Below are positions 17,471-26,951 of a DNA stretch of 64,000 bases, piece after piece. The translations under genes and the position numbers were made by a program. Source of the DNA: Mycolicibacterium moriokaense (GTDB taxonomy: Bacteria; Actinomycetota; Actinomycetes; Mycobacteriales; Mycobacteriaceae); the NCBI RefSeq assembly GCF_003201655.1, contig NZ_QJJU01000023.1, forward strand, positions 33,141 through 97,140. Direction: 5' to 3'. How positions within the stretch are numbered: the stretch's first letter is position 1; every line of letters starts with the position of its first letter. A model generated the notes under the pieces. The model did no database searches. It was not told the DNA's origin and saw only the letters and a list, made by a program, of their open reading frames with translations.

Positions 17471-18217
17471 ATGACACTGCCGGCATTGGTTCTGGTACAT
17501 GGCGGTGGCCATGCGGCCGACTGCTGGGAACCCACTGTCGAAGAAATTCATCGCCAGGCGCCAGAGCTCAAGGTGCTCGCGGTCGACCTGCCCGGTCGGC
17601 GGGGCAAGCCGGGCGACCTCCACACGATGACCATCGCCGACTTCGTGGCTTCCGTGGTCGACGACATCAAACAGGCCAGGCTGGACGAAATCGTTCTGGT
17701 CGGTCATTCGATGGCGGGGCTCACCGTGCCGGGCGTCCTCACCAAACTCGGGTCTTCCAGAGTGTGCGAGATGGTCCTCGCGACAGCGTTCGTCCCTCCC
17801 GAGGGCACGGCCCTCGTTGACACGCTGACTGGACCGTTCGCGCGGCTCGCGCGACGCGGGGCCAAGAAGGGCGCACTCGGCGGAACGCCTGCCGCGATGG
17901 CTAGGTTCGGATTCTTCAACGGAATGTCCCCTGCCCAGCGTCAATTCATGGCCGGCAAGCTCTACGCGGATTCAACGAACGTACTCGTGGAGAACGTTTC
18001 CCGCGAAGGCATGCCGAACGACGTTCCGCGCAGCTGGATCCTCACCCTGCGGGATCGCGCTCTCTCCCCCAGCTCTCAGCGCCGCAGCATCGAGGCGATC
18101 GGCGGCGTGCAGAACATCATTCAAATCGACACCTGTCACACACTGATGGTCAGCGAGCCGAATCGACTGGCCGAGATTCTCGTCGAACGTTGTCGCGCAT
18201 ACGGAAAAGGGGAATAG
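17471..18217 (+). CDS. Alpha/beta hydrolase
   Basis: 248 residues. The oxyanion-hole HGGGH is near residues 10-14, the nucleophile elbow GHSMAG lies near 79-84, and the catalytic His is in DTCHTLMVSEP near the C-terminus. It resembles the salicylate/methyl-ester hydrolase group (short, no lid domain insertion). It is 38 bases after the TetR gene and 2 bases before the amidohydrolase start, so these two enzymes are probably consecutive steps such as ester or ring-ketone hydrolysis. Confidence 0.87.
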   Translation: MTLPALVLVHGGGHAADCWEPTVEEIHRQAPELKVLAVDLPGRRGKPGDLHTMTIADFVASVVDDIKQARLDEIVLVGHSMAGLTVPGVLTKLGSSRVCEMVLATAFVPPEGTALVDTLTGPFARLARRGAKKGALGGTPAAMARFGFFNGMSPAQRQFMAGKLYADSTNVLVENVSREGMPNDVPRSWILTLRDRALSPSSQRRSIEAIGGVQNIIQIDTCHTLMVSEPNRLAEILVERCRAYGKGE

Positions 18218-18219
18218 TC

Positions 18220-19509
18220 ATGAACAAAGACGACATGATCTTGATCAGCGTTGATGACCACATCGTTGAGCCGCCCGACATGTTCAAGAATCACCTCGCC
18301 AAGAAGTACGCCGATGAGGCGCCGCGGTTGGTGCACAACCCCGACGGCAGCGACACCTGGCAGTTCCGCGACGTGGTGATCCCCAACGTCGCCCTCAACT
18401 CGGTGGCGGGCCGCCCCAAGGAGGAATACGGCCTCGAACCGCAGGGATTGGATGAAATCCGGCCCGGCTGTTACAACGTCGACGAGCGGATCAAGGACAT
18501 GAACGCCGGCGGCATGCTCGGGTCGGTCTCCTTCCCGACGTTCCCGGGCTTCGCGGGGCGGCTGTTCGTGACCGAGGATCCGGAGTTTTCCCTGGCGTTG
18601 TTACAGGCCTACAACGATTGGCATGTCGAGGAGTGGTGCGGCGCCTATCCCGCGCGGTTCATCCCGATGTGTCTGCCGGTGATCTGGGACGCCGAAGCCT
18701 GCGCCAAGGAAGTCAGGCGCAACGCCGAGCGGGGGGTGCATGCGTTGACGTTCACCGAGAACCCCGCCGCGATGGGCTACCCCAGTTTTCACGACGACTA
18801 CTGGACGCCGTTGTGGGAGGCCCTCGTGGACACCGACACCGTGATGAATGTGCACATCGGCTCCTCGGGCCGGTTGGCGATCACCGCTCCGGACGCGCCG
18901 ATGGACGTGATGATCACGCTGCAACCGATGAACATCGTCCAAGCCGCCGCCGACCTGTTGTGGTCCAAGCCGATCAAGAAGTACCCCGACCTCAAGATCG
19001 CCCTATCCGAGGGCGGCACCGGCTGGATTCCCTACTTCCTCGAGAGGGCCGACCGCACCTATGAGATGCATTCGACATGGACCGGTCAGGACTTCGGCAA
19101 GCAGAAGCCCTCCGAGGTGTTCCGCGATCACTTCCTGACCTGCTTCATCTCCGATCACGTCGGTGTGCAGCTGCGCGACCAGATCGGCATCGACAACATC
19201 TGCTGGGAGGCCGACTACCCGCACTCCGATTCGATGTGGCCCGGCGCGCCCGAGCAGCTGCATGGGGTGCTCACCGAATACAGCGTGCCCGACGACGACG
19301 TCAACAAGATGACCTTCGAAAACGCGATGCGCTGGTATCACTTCGACCCGTTCACCCACATCACCCGTGAACAAGCCACCGTCGGTGCCCTTCGCAAGGC
19401 CGCAGAAGGCCACGACGTGTCCATCCACTCGATGTCGCACCACGCGAAGGACTCGAGCCTTGGAGCGACGACCTTGCAGGCGCAACTCGACCGAAGTAAC
19501 ACTCACTGA
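18220..19509 (+). CDS. Amidohydrolase-2 family protein
   Basis: 429 residues of the TIM-barrel amidohydrolase family. SVDDHIVEPPDMF near residues 8-20 is the metal-binding N-terminal motif of the mycobacterial lineage; MNVHIGSSG and ICWEADYPHSDSMWPG provide the later His and Asp ligands. The start at 18220 has GGAAAAGGGG just upstream. These proteins are widespread in steroid and aromatic catabolic loci and include decarboxylases and hydrolases; the reaction here is unknown. Confidence 0.88.
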   Translation: MNKDDMILISVDDHIVEPPDMFKNHLAKKYADEAPRLVHNPDGSDTWQFRDVVIPNVALNSVAGRPKEEYGLEPQGLDEIRPGCYNVDERIKDMNAGGMLGSVSFPTFPGFAGRLFVTEDPEFSLALLQAYNDWHVEEWCGAYPARFIPMCLPVIWDAEACAKEVRRNAERGVHALTFTENPAAMGYPSFHDDYWTPLWEALVDTDTVMNVHIGSSGRLAITAPDAPMDVMITLQPMNIVQAAADLLWSKPIKKYPDLKIALSEGGTGWIPYFLERADRTYEMHSTWTGQDFGKQKPSEVFRDHFLTCFISDHVGVQLRDQIGIDNICWEADYPHSDSMWPGAPEQLHGVLTEYSVPDDDVNKMTFENAMRWYHFDPFTHITREQATVGALRKAAEGHDVSIHSMSHHAKDSSLGATTLQAQLDRSNTH

Positions 19510-19624
19510 CTAAGCGTTGGCACGCCAGATGTGCGAGCCCTCGCGCCCAGGGCGGCAGCTGAGAGATTGAAATTGGCTCTGCCGCAACCGGTTTAATGAT
19601 ATCCCCGCGAGCGCCCGAGGGTGC

Positions 19625-19771
19625 TCACGACCCGTCGATCGCGGGCAACGGGTACGGGGTCTCCTTAGTAACGACGCGGATCTGGTCCTTGCCCGCCTTC
19701 TCGGTCAATTGCGCAAGATGAACTATGTCTTCGGCGGGGCGGCCGTCGATTTTGAAACCTAGCTTCGGCAT
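19625..19771 (-). pseudogene. 48-codon remnant of a luciferase-like F420-type oxidoreductase
   Basis: The frame opens with MPKLGFKIDGRPAEDIVHLA and then QLTEKAGKDQIRVV, matching the usual N-terminus of luciferase-like F420-dependent oxidoreductases. After about 35 residues the match ends and a short unrelated tail leads to a stop. It is thus a truncated gene start, or a domesticated micro-protein if translated. It lies at the edge of the remnant-rich region. Confidence 0.5.
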
Positions 19772-20059
19772 GTCGAATCATTTCTGTCGTCGGTAGGTGC
19801 GCCTCACGAGCGGTTCGTTCGCGCACGTGGGTGCGTTGGGGTGACATATTCGGAAAGCTGTGAAGACCAGTACTCGTCCAAACAGTCGCAGTGCCTGATT
19901 TTCTCAAGCTAGTGAACGAACGCCCCGCCGTGTCAGGCACACCATGTGCAGATCGCCATTCGTCGAATGCCCTAATTGTGCAAGGCTTCCGCCGCAGGCG
20001 ACTCCTACCGCGGCCGCCTTGGTGTTCGACGACGGTCACAGGTCGGTGCACCGCAGCCG

Positions 20060-20330
20060 GGGTGGTAGATGGTCTCGCGCCGAGGGAATACGGTCCACAC
20101 GTAGGGGCGCGGATCGTCATTGTGCGCGTCGAGGCATTCCTCGATCGCGGCGATCAGGTCGGTTCGGAATGAAATACCCCGCGCCGCAATGCTTTGTCGG
20201 TCAGTTCGCGGAACCAGCGTTCGACGAGATTGAGCCACGACGAGGAGGTCGGGGTGAAATGGAGCTCGAACCGCGGATGTTTGGCCAGCCCGGCCGCCAC
20301 CCGGTCGCGCGGAGCCACGCAACAACCGTC
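20060..20330 (-). mobile_element. IS630-family transposase C-terminal remnant, frameshifted
   Basis: The minus strand encodes HFTPTSSSWLNLVERWF and ELTDKALRRGVFHS in one frame, then DLIAAIEECLDAHNDD and PYVWT in another. These are consecutive parts of the IS630 DDE domain C-terminus (the WLN-E motif carries the catalytic Glu). A frameshift near 20170 and missing N-terminal part make it inactive. Confidence 0.75.
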
Positions 20331-20530
20331 TCAGCCCGTAAAGATGCCGTAAATGGCACAGCCGGGCAACCCGGTTAGACGTTCGACGACCGCTGACCAA
20401 TCCTGCGGGCCTCAACGTCGGACTCGACCCTGTCAACCAGCAGCAGCGCTAGCCGTCAGATGGTCCAATCGGGGACAAGCAATGTCCGCGCACCGGCGAT
20501 AACTGAGGGCAGCACGCGGCCGCAGCAGCA

Positions 20531-21118
20531 CTACGGCGCCAGCCGCAGTGCGCGCAACTGCGGCGATAACGCCCGCAGGGCATCGTGCAGTCTCGACTTC
20601 ACCGCACCCTCCGCGATGTGGAGGTCCGCCGCTATCTGGGCTGTTGTGCAGCCCTGGTAGTAGGCGCAGCGAACCACGGCGCGATGATCTGCGGGCAACT
20701 GCGCCAACGCGTCGCCGAGCAGCAGCCGGTCAACGGCGGCGTTGACTTCCTCCGGCCCGGCCAGTTCTGGCCACACCGAGTCGGGAACGTCGATGTCGTT
20801 CGAGGAGCCCGCGCTGCGTCGATCGTCGATGATGATGTTGTGGGCGATGGTGAACAGCGACGCTCGTACGGATGGCACCGGGGAATAGGCCAGGTCAGGG
20901 TCTCGTCTGGCGCGCAGCACGGTTTCCTGTACAACGTTTGCTGCGCGGGCGCGGTCACCGGTCAGCAACAGGGCGTAACGCCGCAACGCGGCGGCATGCT
21001 CGTCGTAGATCCCCCGCAACTCCCCGGAATCCGGACCGTCCAATCCCGCGCTCCCGCCGGAAAACAGCCTACGTAGCTGGCATCGCCCCCGGACCCTACG
21101 ACTGACACGAGGCAGCAC
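20531..21118 (-). CDS. ECF sigma factor, SigL-like
   Basis: 195 residues with sigma region 2 (LRGIYDEHAAALRRYALLLTG, VVQETVLRARRD, AHNIIIDDRRSA) and region 4 (LAQLPADHRAVVRCAYYQG, TAQIAADLHIAEGAVKSRL). The overall pattern matches mycobacterial SigL closely. GTG at 21118 is the start. In M. tuberculosis sigL is followed by the zinc anti-sigma gene rslA; no such gene follows here, since the gene ends next to an IS630 remnant. Some substitutions in region 2 (RAANVVQ for the usual RAEDVVQ) hint at relaxed constraint. Confidence 0.8.
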   Translation of the reverse strand: MLPRVSRRVRGRCQLRRLFSGGSAGLDGPDSGELRGIYDEHAAALRRYALLLTGDRARAANVVQETVLRARRDPDLAYSPVPSVRASLFTIAHNIIIDDRRSAGSSNDIDVPDSVWPELAGPEEVNAAVDRLLLGDALAQLPADHRAVVRCAYYQGCTTAQIAADLHIAEGAVKSRLHDALRALSPQLRALRLAP

Positions 21119-21509
21119 CGTGACCGGTTCACCAACTGCGAGACGACGCCGATGCGGGTGGTAGTCGATCCGTGCGCACTTAACGGTGATCTTGCCGGAG
21201 CTCTCGCCAAGGCCGACCGACGTGTGGGCACCGCCCTGGCCGAAGCTGGTGACCGGCCGTTGGATAGGCCGACGGGCTCCGGCTCGTGACTTCTCTGACG
21301 GTTGCAGCCACCACCGTCATTCATGCGGTGTGCGTGTGACGGGCCAGTCCAGCCCACTGCATGTTGCGTGCGGATGCTCGTCGTCCGGCGCCTCGGCGTG
21401 ATCGATCGCTGCACCAACCCGCGACTGCACGCTCTACGACGACCACGATCGTCCGGACCGCGGGTATCGGTCGACCAGCTGATCGCGGGACTGCCTTGGG
21501 AGTGTCGAC
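21119..21509. other. Intergenic stretch, nothing recognised
   Basis: A 45-codon frame on the plus strand at 21152 (MRVVVDPCALNG) begins like a ferredoxin but lacks the cysteine pattern. I do not call it a gene. Confidence 0.35.
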
Positions 21510-22340
21510 CTAGGAAGCAGATTCAGACATCTGTTTGCGCGTGGGAGCGACACTGCGCTCAGCGGTGATAGCAGTGAGGATGCCGTCCCACAGCCGAGAG
21601 CGCGCGGCGAGCGCCGCACTGGCGGTCTGGGTGCACTCCCGCCACTTCCCCTTGTCCTCGCCGCACAGGTCGGCGAGCATCTGCATAGCCATCGGGGTGT
21701 GCGAGTCGCCGTCGACCTCGATATGCCGCTCAAGGTATTCAGCGAACGTCCCCAGCCCACCGCCGTCCTGGTTGACGGCGACCACCTGGGTGAACATGTC
21801 GGGGATGAGTTCTTCGCGGCCAAACGCGAACGCCGCGGCCTGGCAGTGGACCGGACCGGACGCGATGAAGCCCCATGTGGCTGTGACGAACTCCGCCGCC
21901 GCACGCGGTACGCCGGCATCCTCCAGCGCGCACGGCACCGGCTCTTCGGCACGTATCAGATCGATGAAACGGTCGACGACAGAATGGTCGGCCCCAGCTT
22001 CAGCCATGCCGGCGACGTACCACTCGAAATGGCTGATATGACCGCCTTGGAACTCGTCGCTTTCCTCCGCCAGCACGATGTCGTTGATAAGGCGGCGGCT
22101 GCCGGCCGGCCCGGTGGGCACCCACGGCACTGTCACGCACGTCAGGCTGCGTTGGAGGGACTTCAGCAACGACATAAAGTCCCACACCGCGAACACGTGA
22201 TGCTCCATAAACGTGAGGATCGCCGCACGCGTGTTGAGGCTGGCATAGAGCGGATGGGTGATGACACGCCCACGGGGCGACCTAACCGCCGCCAACAGAT
22301 CAACTCCCGGGTGTGTCCTTCCCCACCCCTCCCACGACAT
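21510..22340 (-). CDS. DUF3050 family protein (heme-oxygenase-like fold)
   Basis: 276 residues. The family signatures are clear: FMEHHVFAVWDFMSLLKSLQ, VPWVPTG with RRLINDIVLAEESDE, HFEWYVAGM, FAFGREELIPDMF and YLERHIEVDGDSH. The repeated His and Glu residues on helices fit a di-iron or haem-oxygenase-like fold, as in other iron-containing redox enzymes. The start at 22340 is an ATG; a GTG a few codons on (VDLLAAV) is also plausible. The function of this family is not established. It is preceded by a membrane-protein gene on the same strand. Confidence 0.85.
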   Translation of the reverse strand: MSWEGWGRTHPGVDLLAAVRSPRGRVITHPLYASLNTRAAILTFMEHHVFAVWDFMSLLKSLQRSLTCVTVPWVPTGPAGSRRLINDIVLAEESDEFQGGHISHFEWYVAGMAEAGADHSVVDRFIDLIRAEEPVPCALEDAGVPRAAAEFVTATWGFIASGPVHCQAAAFAFGREELIPDMFTQVVAVNQDGGGLGTFAEYLERHIEVDGDSHTPMAMQMLADLCGEDKGKWRECTQTASAALAARSRLWDGILTAITAERSVAPTRKQMSESAS

Positions 22341-22934
22341 AACTCGCCCCGTCTTCCTCCCCGACCCACGCCATTGCGGCCACGCGCAGCGGCGGCTTCG
22401 TTCTGTTCACGAACGGACCCGCCCCGAGGTTCAATACGCGCCGCGGGGGTCCCGCCGCCGGAATCGCGGCCAATCCGCGAGTTCTGGCATGCAGTGCCTT
22501 GATCAACCGGGCGCCGACGGCCTGCTGCGGTTGCCGGCGGATGTAGCGGCAGAGCGCTTTTGGCGTGTGCGGACTCAACCACGAGACTTAGGACACCGAG
22601 TGGTTCGGTCCAGTTGCCGATGTCGTCGTCGTAGTCGGGTAGTCCGGGACCGCGGGAAAGCGCGTATCCCAGCAGGGGTCCCGCCGAGACGAATGTGGCT
22701 GCGCTGGTCCATATGGCGGCGCTCAGCCGTGACGTGAGCGGCAACAGCAAGGCCGCGGCGGTGAGCACGGACAGGCCCTCTAAGAGGTAGTAGCCGACGC
22801 CGACATAGTCGGGGGTCGTCGAGCCGGGGAAACCGCCCTGGTGGGCGATGTGGATTCCCGCGACCGCCAACGCCAGTGCGGCACCTGCGACTCGTGCGAC
22901 CAACGCCATCGTGGCACGGAAAGGATCAGACATG
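22163..22934 (-). CDS. Small multi-span membrane protein, C-terminus probably decayed
   Basis: Starts at 22934 (MSDPFRATMALV) with a strong AGGAGGAAC ribosome site. The first 125 residues form about four helices with conserved-looking loops (HIAHQGGFPGSTTPDYVG, LLEGLSVLTAAALLLP, GNWTEPLGVLSLVVE). After about position 22560 the sequence becomes hydrophilic and arginine-rich, and the frame runs on into the DUF3050 gene. A frameshift or truncation near 22560 is likely. Homologues are expected to end with one more helix. Confidence 0.5.
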
Positions 22935-23284
22935 TGCACGTTCCTCCTCGCCGAGGCGTCCGCGGCCCGGGTTAATGCCGCAACGTGAAGACCTCTGCCC
23001 TTGTACACGGAGCACCACGGAAGTTGGTTCGATGCAACGTGATTCAGCAATCCGAATCGACCCTAGCGAAAACGTTCGGCGAGATATCGCGACAGACCAC
23101 CGGAGGAGGCTGGCGGCCACCGCCATACCGCCGTAAACAGTCTCGGCGACAACGGGATTGAGATCGACCCGCTGGTGCGCGATGCAGCCGCCAGTGTGCC
23201 GGCAGTGACGTGACTTGATGTCCAGCTGTCCACCAAAAGTCGCTACCGTTTGTCTACGCAAACACATCTCGCGGTCTTGCTTTG
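22935..23284. other. Intergenic stretch, nothing recognised
   Basis: Between the leftward membrane-protein gene and the rightward FMN-reductase remnant. No family, repeat or promoter I can support. Confidence 0.4.
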
Positions 23285-23814
23285 AACCTACTGGCGCCTC
23301 AGGTCGTCAAACATTGGCGCGTCACAGCACGTCAAGCGGTTGCGCCGTCGCCCCTTCGATCGCTTGGCCGATGTCGCCTTGTACAACGACGACTTCGACC
23401 AGACGGGGTCGGTCGCGGCGGAAGACAGGCTGCGCGCCGAGACTCAGTCCGCCGACGCCCTTCTGCTCGTGACGCCGGAATACAACGGCACTATGGCTGC
23501 CGCCCTCAAGAACGCCATCGATTGGATCTCCCGTCCATTCGGTGCCGGCGTCATCAGCGGCAAGCCGGTGGCCGTCATCGGAACCTCGCACGGCCAGTAC
23601 GGCGGGTGTGGGCGCACGATGACGCGCGTAAATCAGCACCCATCGCGGGGGCAAATGTGCTCGATGATCTCAAGCTGTCGGTGCCTGTCTACACCACCGC
23701 TTCGCCAGCTCCCATCCCGTCGACGACGAGGAGATCGCCGCCACGATGCCGGAAATCCTGACCTCTCTCGCCACCACGGTCCTCAGTCGGGATGGCCGAG
23801 GCAGCGGCGAATGA
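23285..23814 (+). pseudogene. NADPH-dependent FMN reductase, multiply frameshifted
   Basis: The central frame reads PFDRLADVALYNDDFD and VTPEYNGTMAAALKNAIDW with SGKPVAVIGTSHGQYGG, a typical NADPH-dependent FMN reductase. At about 23605 it shifts (VWAHDDARKS, LDDLKLSVP) and at about 23690 shifts again (RFASSHPVDDEEIAATMPEIL) to a stop at 23812. The N-terminal GSLR-type FMN loop is also corrupted. Three frames are needed, so this is a real pseudogene. Confidence 0.75.
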
Positions 23815-23843
23815 GCGCCACGCCGTTAATCGGTTGAACTGTG

Positions 23844-24716
23844 TCAGTGGGCCGATGCGCCTGGCGTGAGTTCGTTCTGAGCATTCTCGAGTGCAGTGTT
23901 CAGCGAGTCGAGTGTGAGGGTGTCGGGATGGCTGACGTGGATCTCGATCTGGTACGCGGGTTGGCCGGTTGGCCCGAAGATCGGCAGGACGACGAATTCC
24001 GTTGCCAATAAATCCGTTTCGAGTGTTCTTGTGATCGACCGTAGGTTGACCATTGTCATCAGCTTCGTCAGCTGCCGTGCCACTGATGCAGTCGGTTCCA
24101 GCGACGCCAAGATTCCGGCGACACGCTCGTGCAGCGATGCATGCGCGTCGTCGAATTGCCACGCTCCGTAGCCCCGTGCGCGGACGTCGGCGAGTACCCC
24201 GCGGTGCTGGTCGACGTCGGCCTGCGCAAGTCGCGGTGTGACACCGCGCAGCCAACGGTCTACCTCGGCATCATCGCGCCATGCCATCGCCACCAGACCG
24301 AACGGCGGGTCGATCGGAAAGCGCTGTCCGACAACGTGTTCACCATCGCTGACATGGCCAACTGCGTCGATGACGGTGAGGTGATCGTCGTCGATCCTCG
24401 ACATCGAGCAACCCGCGGCCAGACTTTCGTGGAGATTGACCAACGCGGTTCGGCCCTGCTCGAGCAGGGGAAACTGGTTGCGCAGACCACGAACCAATCC
24501 GAACAACCCACTGCCCAGTCCATAACGGCGATCGTCGTAGCGAGCGACCCATCCCCCAGCTTCGAGTTCTCCCAGTACCAAAGCGCACGTCGACGTGCTG
24601 ATGCCGCACTGGCGGGCCAGCTGAGTCGAGGTCAGACCCGTCGTCGACGCCGCCAGCGCGTCAAGGACATTCATCACCCGCCGGGTTGGCGGTGATTTGG
24701 GCGTTGACGTGGGCAC
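23844..24716 (-). CDS. IclR-family transcriptional regulator
   Basis: About 290 residues. The HTH near 20-60 contains LTSTQLARQCGISTSTCALVL; the IclR effector domain follows (VDRWLRGVTPRLAQADVD). GTG at 24716 is preferred because GGAGGGG lies just upstream and the conserved part starts there. It is divergent from a DapB-like dehydrogenase, and the 61-base gap holds an inverted repeat fitting an IclR dimer site. It probably controls that gene in response to its substrate. Confidence 0.85.
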   Translation of the reverse strand: MPTSTPKSPPTRRVMNVLDALAASTTGLTSTQLARQCGISTSTCALVLGELEAGGWVARYDDRRYGLGSGLFGLVRGLRNQFPLLEQGRTALVNLHESLAAGCSMSRIDDDHLTVIDAVGHVSDGEHVVGQRFPIDPPFGLVAMAWRDDAEVDRWLRGVTPRLAQADVDQHRGVLADVRARGYGAWQFDDAHASLHERVAGILASLEPTASVARQLTKLMTMVNLRSITRTLETDLLATEFVVLPIFGPTGQPAYQIEIHVSHPDTLTLDSLNTALENAQNELTPGASAH

Positions 24717-24737
24717 GACCCCCTCCTTACGATCGGG

Positions 24738-24770
24738 CCAAATACTAGCAACTGCCATCCTAATATTTGG
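24738..24770. promoter_or_regulatory. Inverted repeat between IclR and dehydrogenase genes (candidate IclR operator)
   Basis: CCAAATACTAG and CTAATATTTGG are reverse complements at 10 of 11 positions with an 11-base spacer. The right arm abuts the GGAGGAAC ribosome site of the dehydrogenase gene, so bound regulator could block both divergent promoters. Confidence 0.6.
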
Positions 24771-24777
24771 AGGAACA

Positions 24778-25926
24778 ATGGCCACTCGAGTGGCGGTATG
24801 GGGACCCGGATCGATGGGCGTGATCGCGCTGCGGGGCGTGATCGATCACCCCGAACTGGAGTTGGTGGACCTGGTCGTGCACAGCGACCTCAAGGCGGGA
24901 AGCGATGCCGGCAAGCTATGCGGCGCCGACCCGGTCGGCGTCGTCGCGACCACCGACGCGACCACATTGCTCGGCGGTAATGCCGATGTGGTGGTCTATG
25001 CGGCTGCCGCGAACCTGCGGCCACTGGAGGCGGTCAACGACATGGTGTCGATCCTGAGCGCCGGCAAGAACGTGGTGTCGTGTTCGGTCGTTCCGTTGGT
25101 GTATCCCAACGCCGTCGATCCAGCGTTCACCGACCCGCTGCGCGAGGCCGCACTTGCGGGCGGAGCGTCGTTTTTCACCACCGGCATCGACAGCGGATTC
25201 GCCAACGATGTGCTGCCGCTAGCGCTTTCAGGGGTTGCCCGCACCATCGACTACATCCGCGTCACCGAGATGTTCAACTATGCGACCTATCCCGACGCGA
25301 CCGCCGTGTACGAGATCCTCGGATTCGGCAAGCCGCCAGAGGAGGTTCCGTTCGCCGCGACACCAGGCGTGTTCACCTTCGGCTGGGGGCCAGTGCTGCA
25401 CCAACTGGCCGATGGCCTAGGGGTTCACATCGACGACTTCAAAGAAACCGTCGAACGCCTACCCACCGACATCGCCTTCGACACCCCGACCGGGCACATC
25501 GCCGCCGGAACAATCGCCGCGATGAGGTCCACTCTGACCGGGTACGTCGAGGGCCATCCGACCCTGGTTATCGACCATGTCAGCCGCATGCACGACGACA
25601 TCGCGCCAGACTGGCCGCAGCCACACATCTCAATCCAGCCACGTGATCTCGGCTACGGCGGAGCCTCCGGCCAAGGCGTCTACCGCGTCGAGATCGAGGG
25701 CTCACCGGCCATGCGGTGCGAGTTCGAGATGGCCGACGACCACGATCACGATCTGGGCGCGAGGATGGCCGGAGCGTCCCGGATGGTCAACGCGATTCCG
25801 GCGGTCTGCGCCGCGAAACCAGGCCTCCTATCCGCGTTGGACCTGCCGCTCATCACCGGAAAGGGATTGGTGAAACGCGCGTCAGGTCCGTCACCCGACA
25901 GTCGGCTCGTCGGCATCTCTAAATAA
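24778..25926 (+). CDS. Dihydrodipicolinate reductase-like NAD(P) oxidoreductase
   Basis: 382 residues. The N-terminal Rossmann motif VWGPGSMG is followed by GADPVGVVATTDA and VVYAAAANLRPLE, as in the DapB/2,4-diaminopentanoate dehydrogenase group of amine dehydrogenases. ATG at 24778 follows a good GGAGGAAC. Mycobacteria carry several homologues of unknown substrate. The divergent IclR regulator implies a catabolic, inducible role. The reaction is not deducible. Confidence 0.75.
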   Translation: MATRVAVWGPGSMGVIALRGVIDHPELELVDLVVHSDLKAGSDAGKLCGADPVGVVATTDATTLLGGNADVVVYAAAANLRPLEAVNDMVSILSAGKNVVSCSVVPLVYPNAVDPAFTDPLREAALAGGASFFTTGIDSGFANDVLPLALSGVARTIDYIRVTEMFNYATYPDATAVYEILGFGKPPEEVPFAATPGVFTFGWGPVLHQLADGLGVHIDDFKETVERLPTDIAFDTPTGHIAAGTIAAMRSTLTGYVEGHPTLVIDHVSRMHDDIAPDWPQPHISIQPRDLGYGGASGQGVYRVEIEGSPAMRCEFEMADDHDHDLGARMAGASRMVNAIPAVCAAKPGLLSALDLPLITGKGLVKRASGPSPDSRLVGISK

Positions 25927-26006
25927 GGGCGGCGAGCCCGGCAGGAGGATTCGGTGGTCGATACCTGGTCGATGACGACGTCGTCCCGCTTTCTGTTCCT
26001 CAGGCG

Positions 26007-26165
26007 TCACTGACCGCGGCTGACCAGCGCGTGTTTCCATTGCTTGAACGTGGTGCGTTCGTTGAGACCGTCGATAAGGGACAACACCCCCGACGGATAG
26101 ATCAGCGACACGATCCAATGCTTGCCCTCGGTGTCGGTGACCTTGAACCCGCCCCCGAGGAATTG
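26007..26165 (-). pseudogene. C-terminal fragment of the conserved protein encoded intact at 59349-59747
   Basis: The minus strand reads QFLGGGFKVTDTEG, WIVSLIYPSGVLSLIDGLNE, then FKQWKHAL, nearly identical to residues 81-132 of the intact protein. Homology ends exactly at Q81, where the phoU fragment on the opposite strand begins. The start and first 80 residues are absent. Confidence 0.85.
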
Positions 26166-26599
26166 TGGCCAGCGATCTGCGGGCCGTAGTCGCCGCAATT
26201 AAGAACGTCGCCGATGTCGAGCGCATGGGCGCTCTGGCACTGCATGTCGCCAAGGTCGTCCGCCGACGCCACCCCGCACACGCGCTGCCCGAGGACGTCA
26301 ACGGCTATTTCGCCGAGATGGGACGCATCGCCGTCGAAATCGGCGACACGACGAAAAGCGTTGTTCTCGAACGTGATCCGCACCAGGCAGCGCAGCTGCG
26401 CCACGACGACGACGCGATGGACGACTTGCACCGCCACCTGTTCACGGTGCTGATGGATCGCGAATGGACACACGACGTGCCCTCCGCCGTCGACGTCACC
26501 CTGCTGGGCCGCTACTACGAACGCTTCGCCGACCACGCCGTCGAGATCGCACGCCGCGTCATCTACCAAGCCACCGGCGCAACCGAAATCCCCGACTAA
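26165..26599 (+). pseudogene. PhoU C-terminal fragment (first ~72 residues missing)
   Basis: Reads ASDLRAVVAAIKNVADVERM, HAVEIARRVIYQATG and other PhoU helices; it is clearly paralogous to the intact PhoU at 57458-58114 from residue 73 on. It opens on GTG at 26165 with no ribosome site of its own. It is head-to-head with the truncated neighbour with no spacer at all, the signature of an internal deletion. A three-helix half of PhoU is unlikely to work. Confidence 0.85.
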
Positions 26600-26951
26600 A
26601 CGCTATGCCACGGCCGACCAGGCGCTACTCGTTGCTTCTTCAGCGCGCAGAATCACAACAGTCTCGAACCGGCTAGGGACTATCCCGTTAACGGCGCCTC
26701 TGCGCCGCGACGTGGTGCGCCGCCGGTAACGCGCCAGCCGCTCACCGCGATAAAAGTGTTGGGCGTAACACGTCGCCGAAGTGTGCCCGCATGTGCGGCG
26801 CAGCGACGCATCGCCCACGCCACCGAGCGCGGTGGCCACACCGCCTGTCAAGCCAAGCGCAGCGGTGACGCAATTGGAGGTAACGGCGCTGGCCTCGAAT
26901 CTGTGGACACAAATTCAGAGTGTCAGCGTCACGAGACCAAGGAGTTGCACA
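26600..26951. other. Intergenic stretch, nothing recognised
   Basis: No gene supported. The last bases hold the AAGGAG ribosome site of the next gene. Confidence 0.4.

Noticed and set aside
21152..21289. 45-codon plus-strand frame beginning MRVVVDP like a ferredoxin
   Set aside because: It lacks the cysteine pattern and has no context support.
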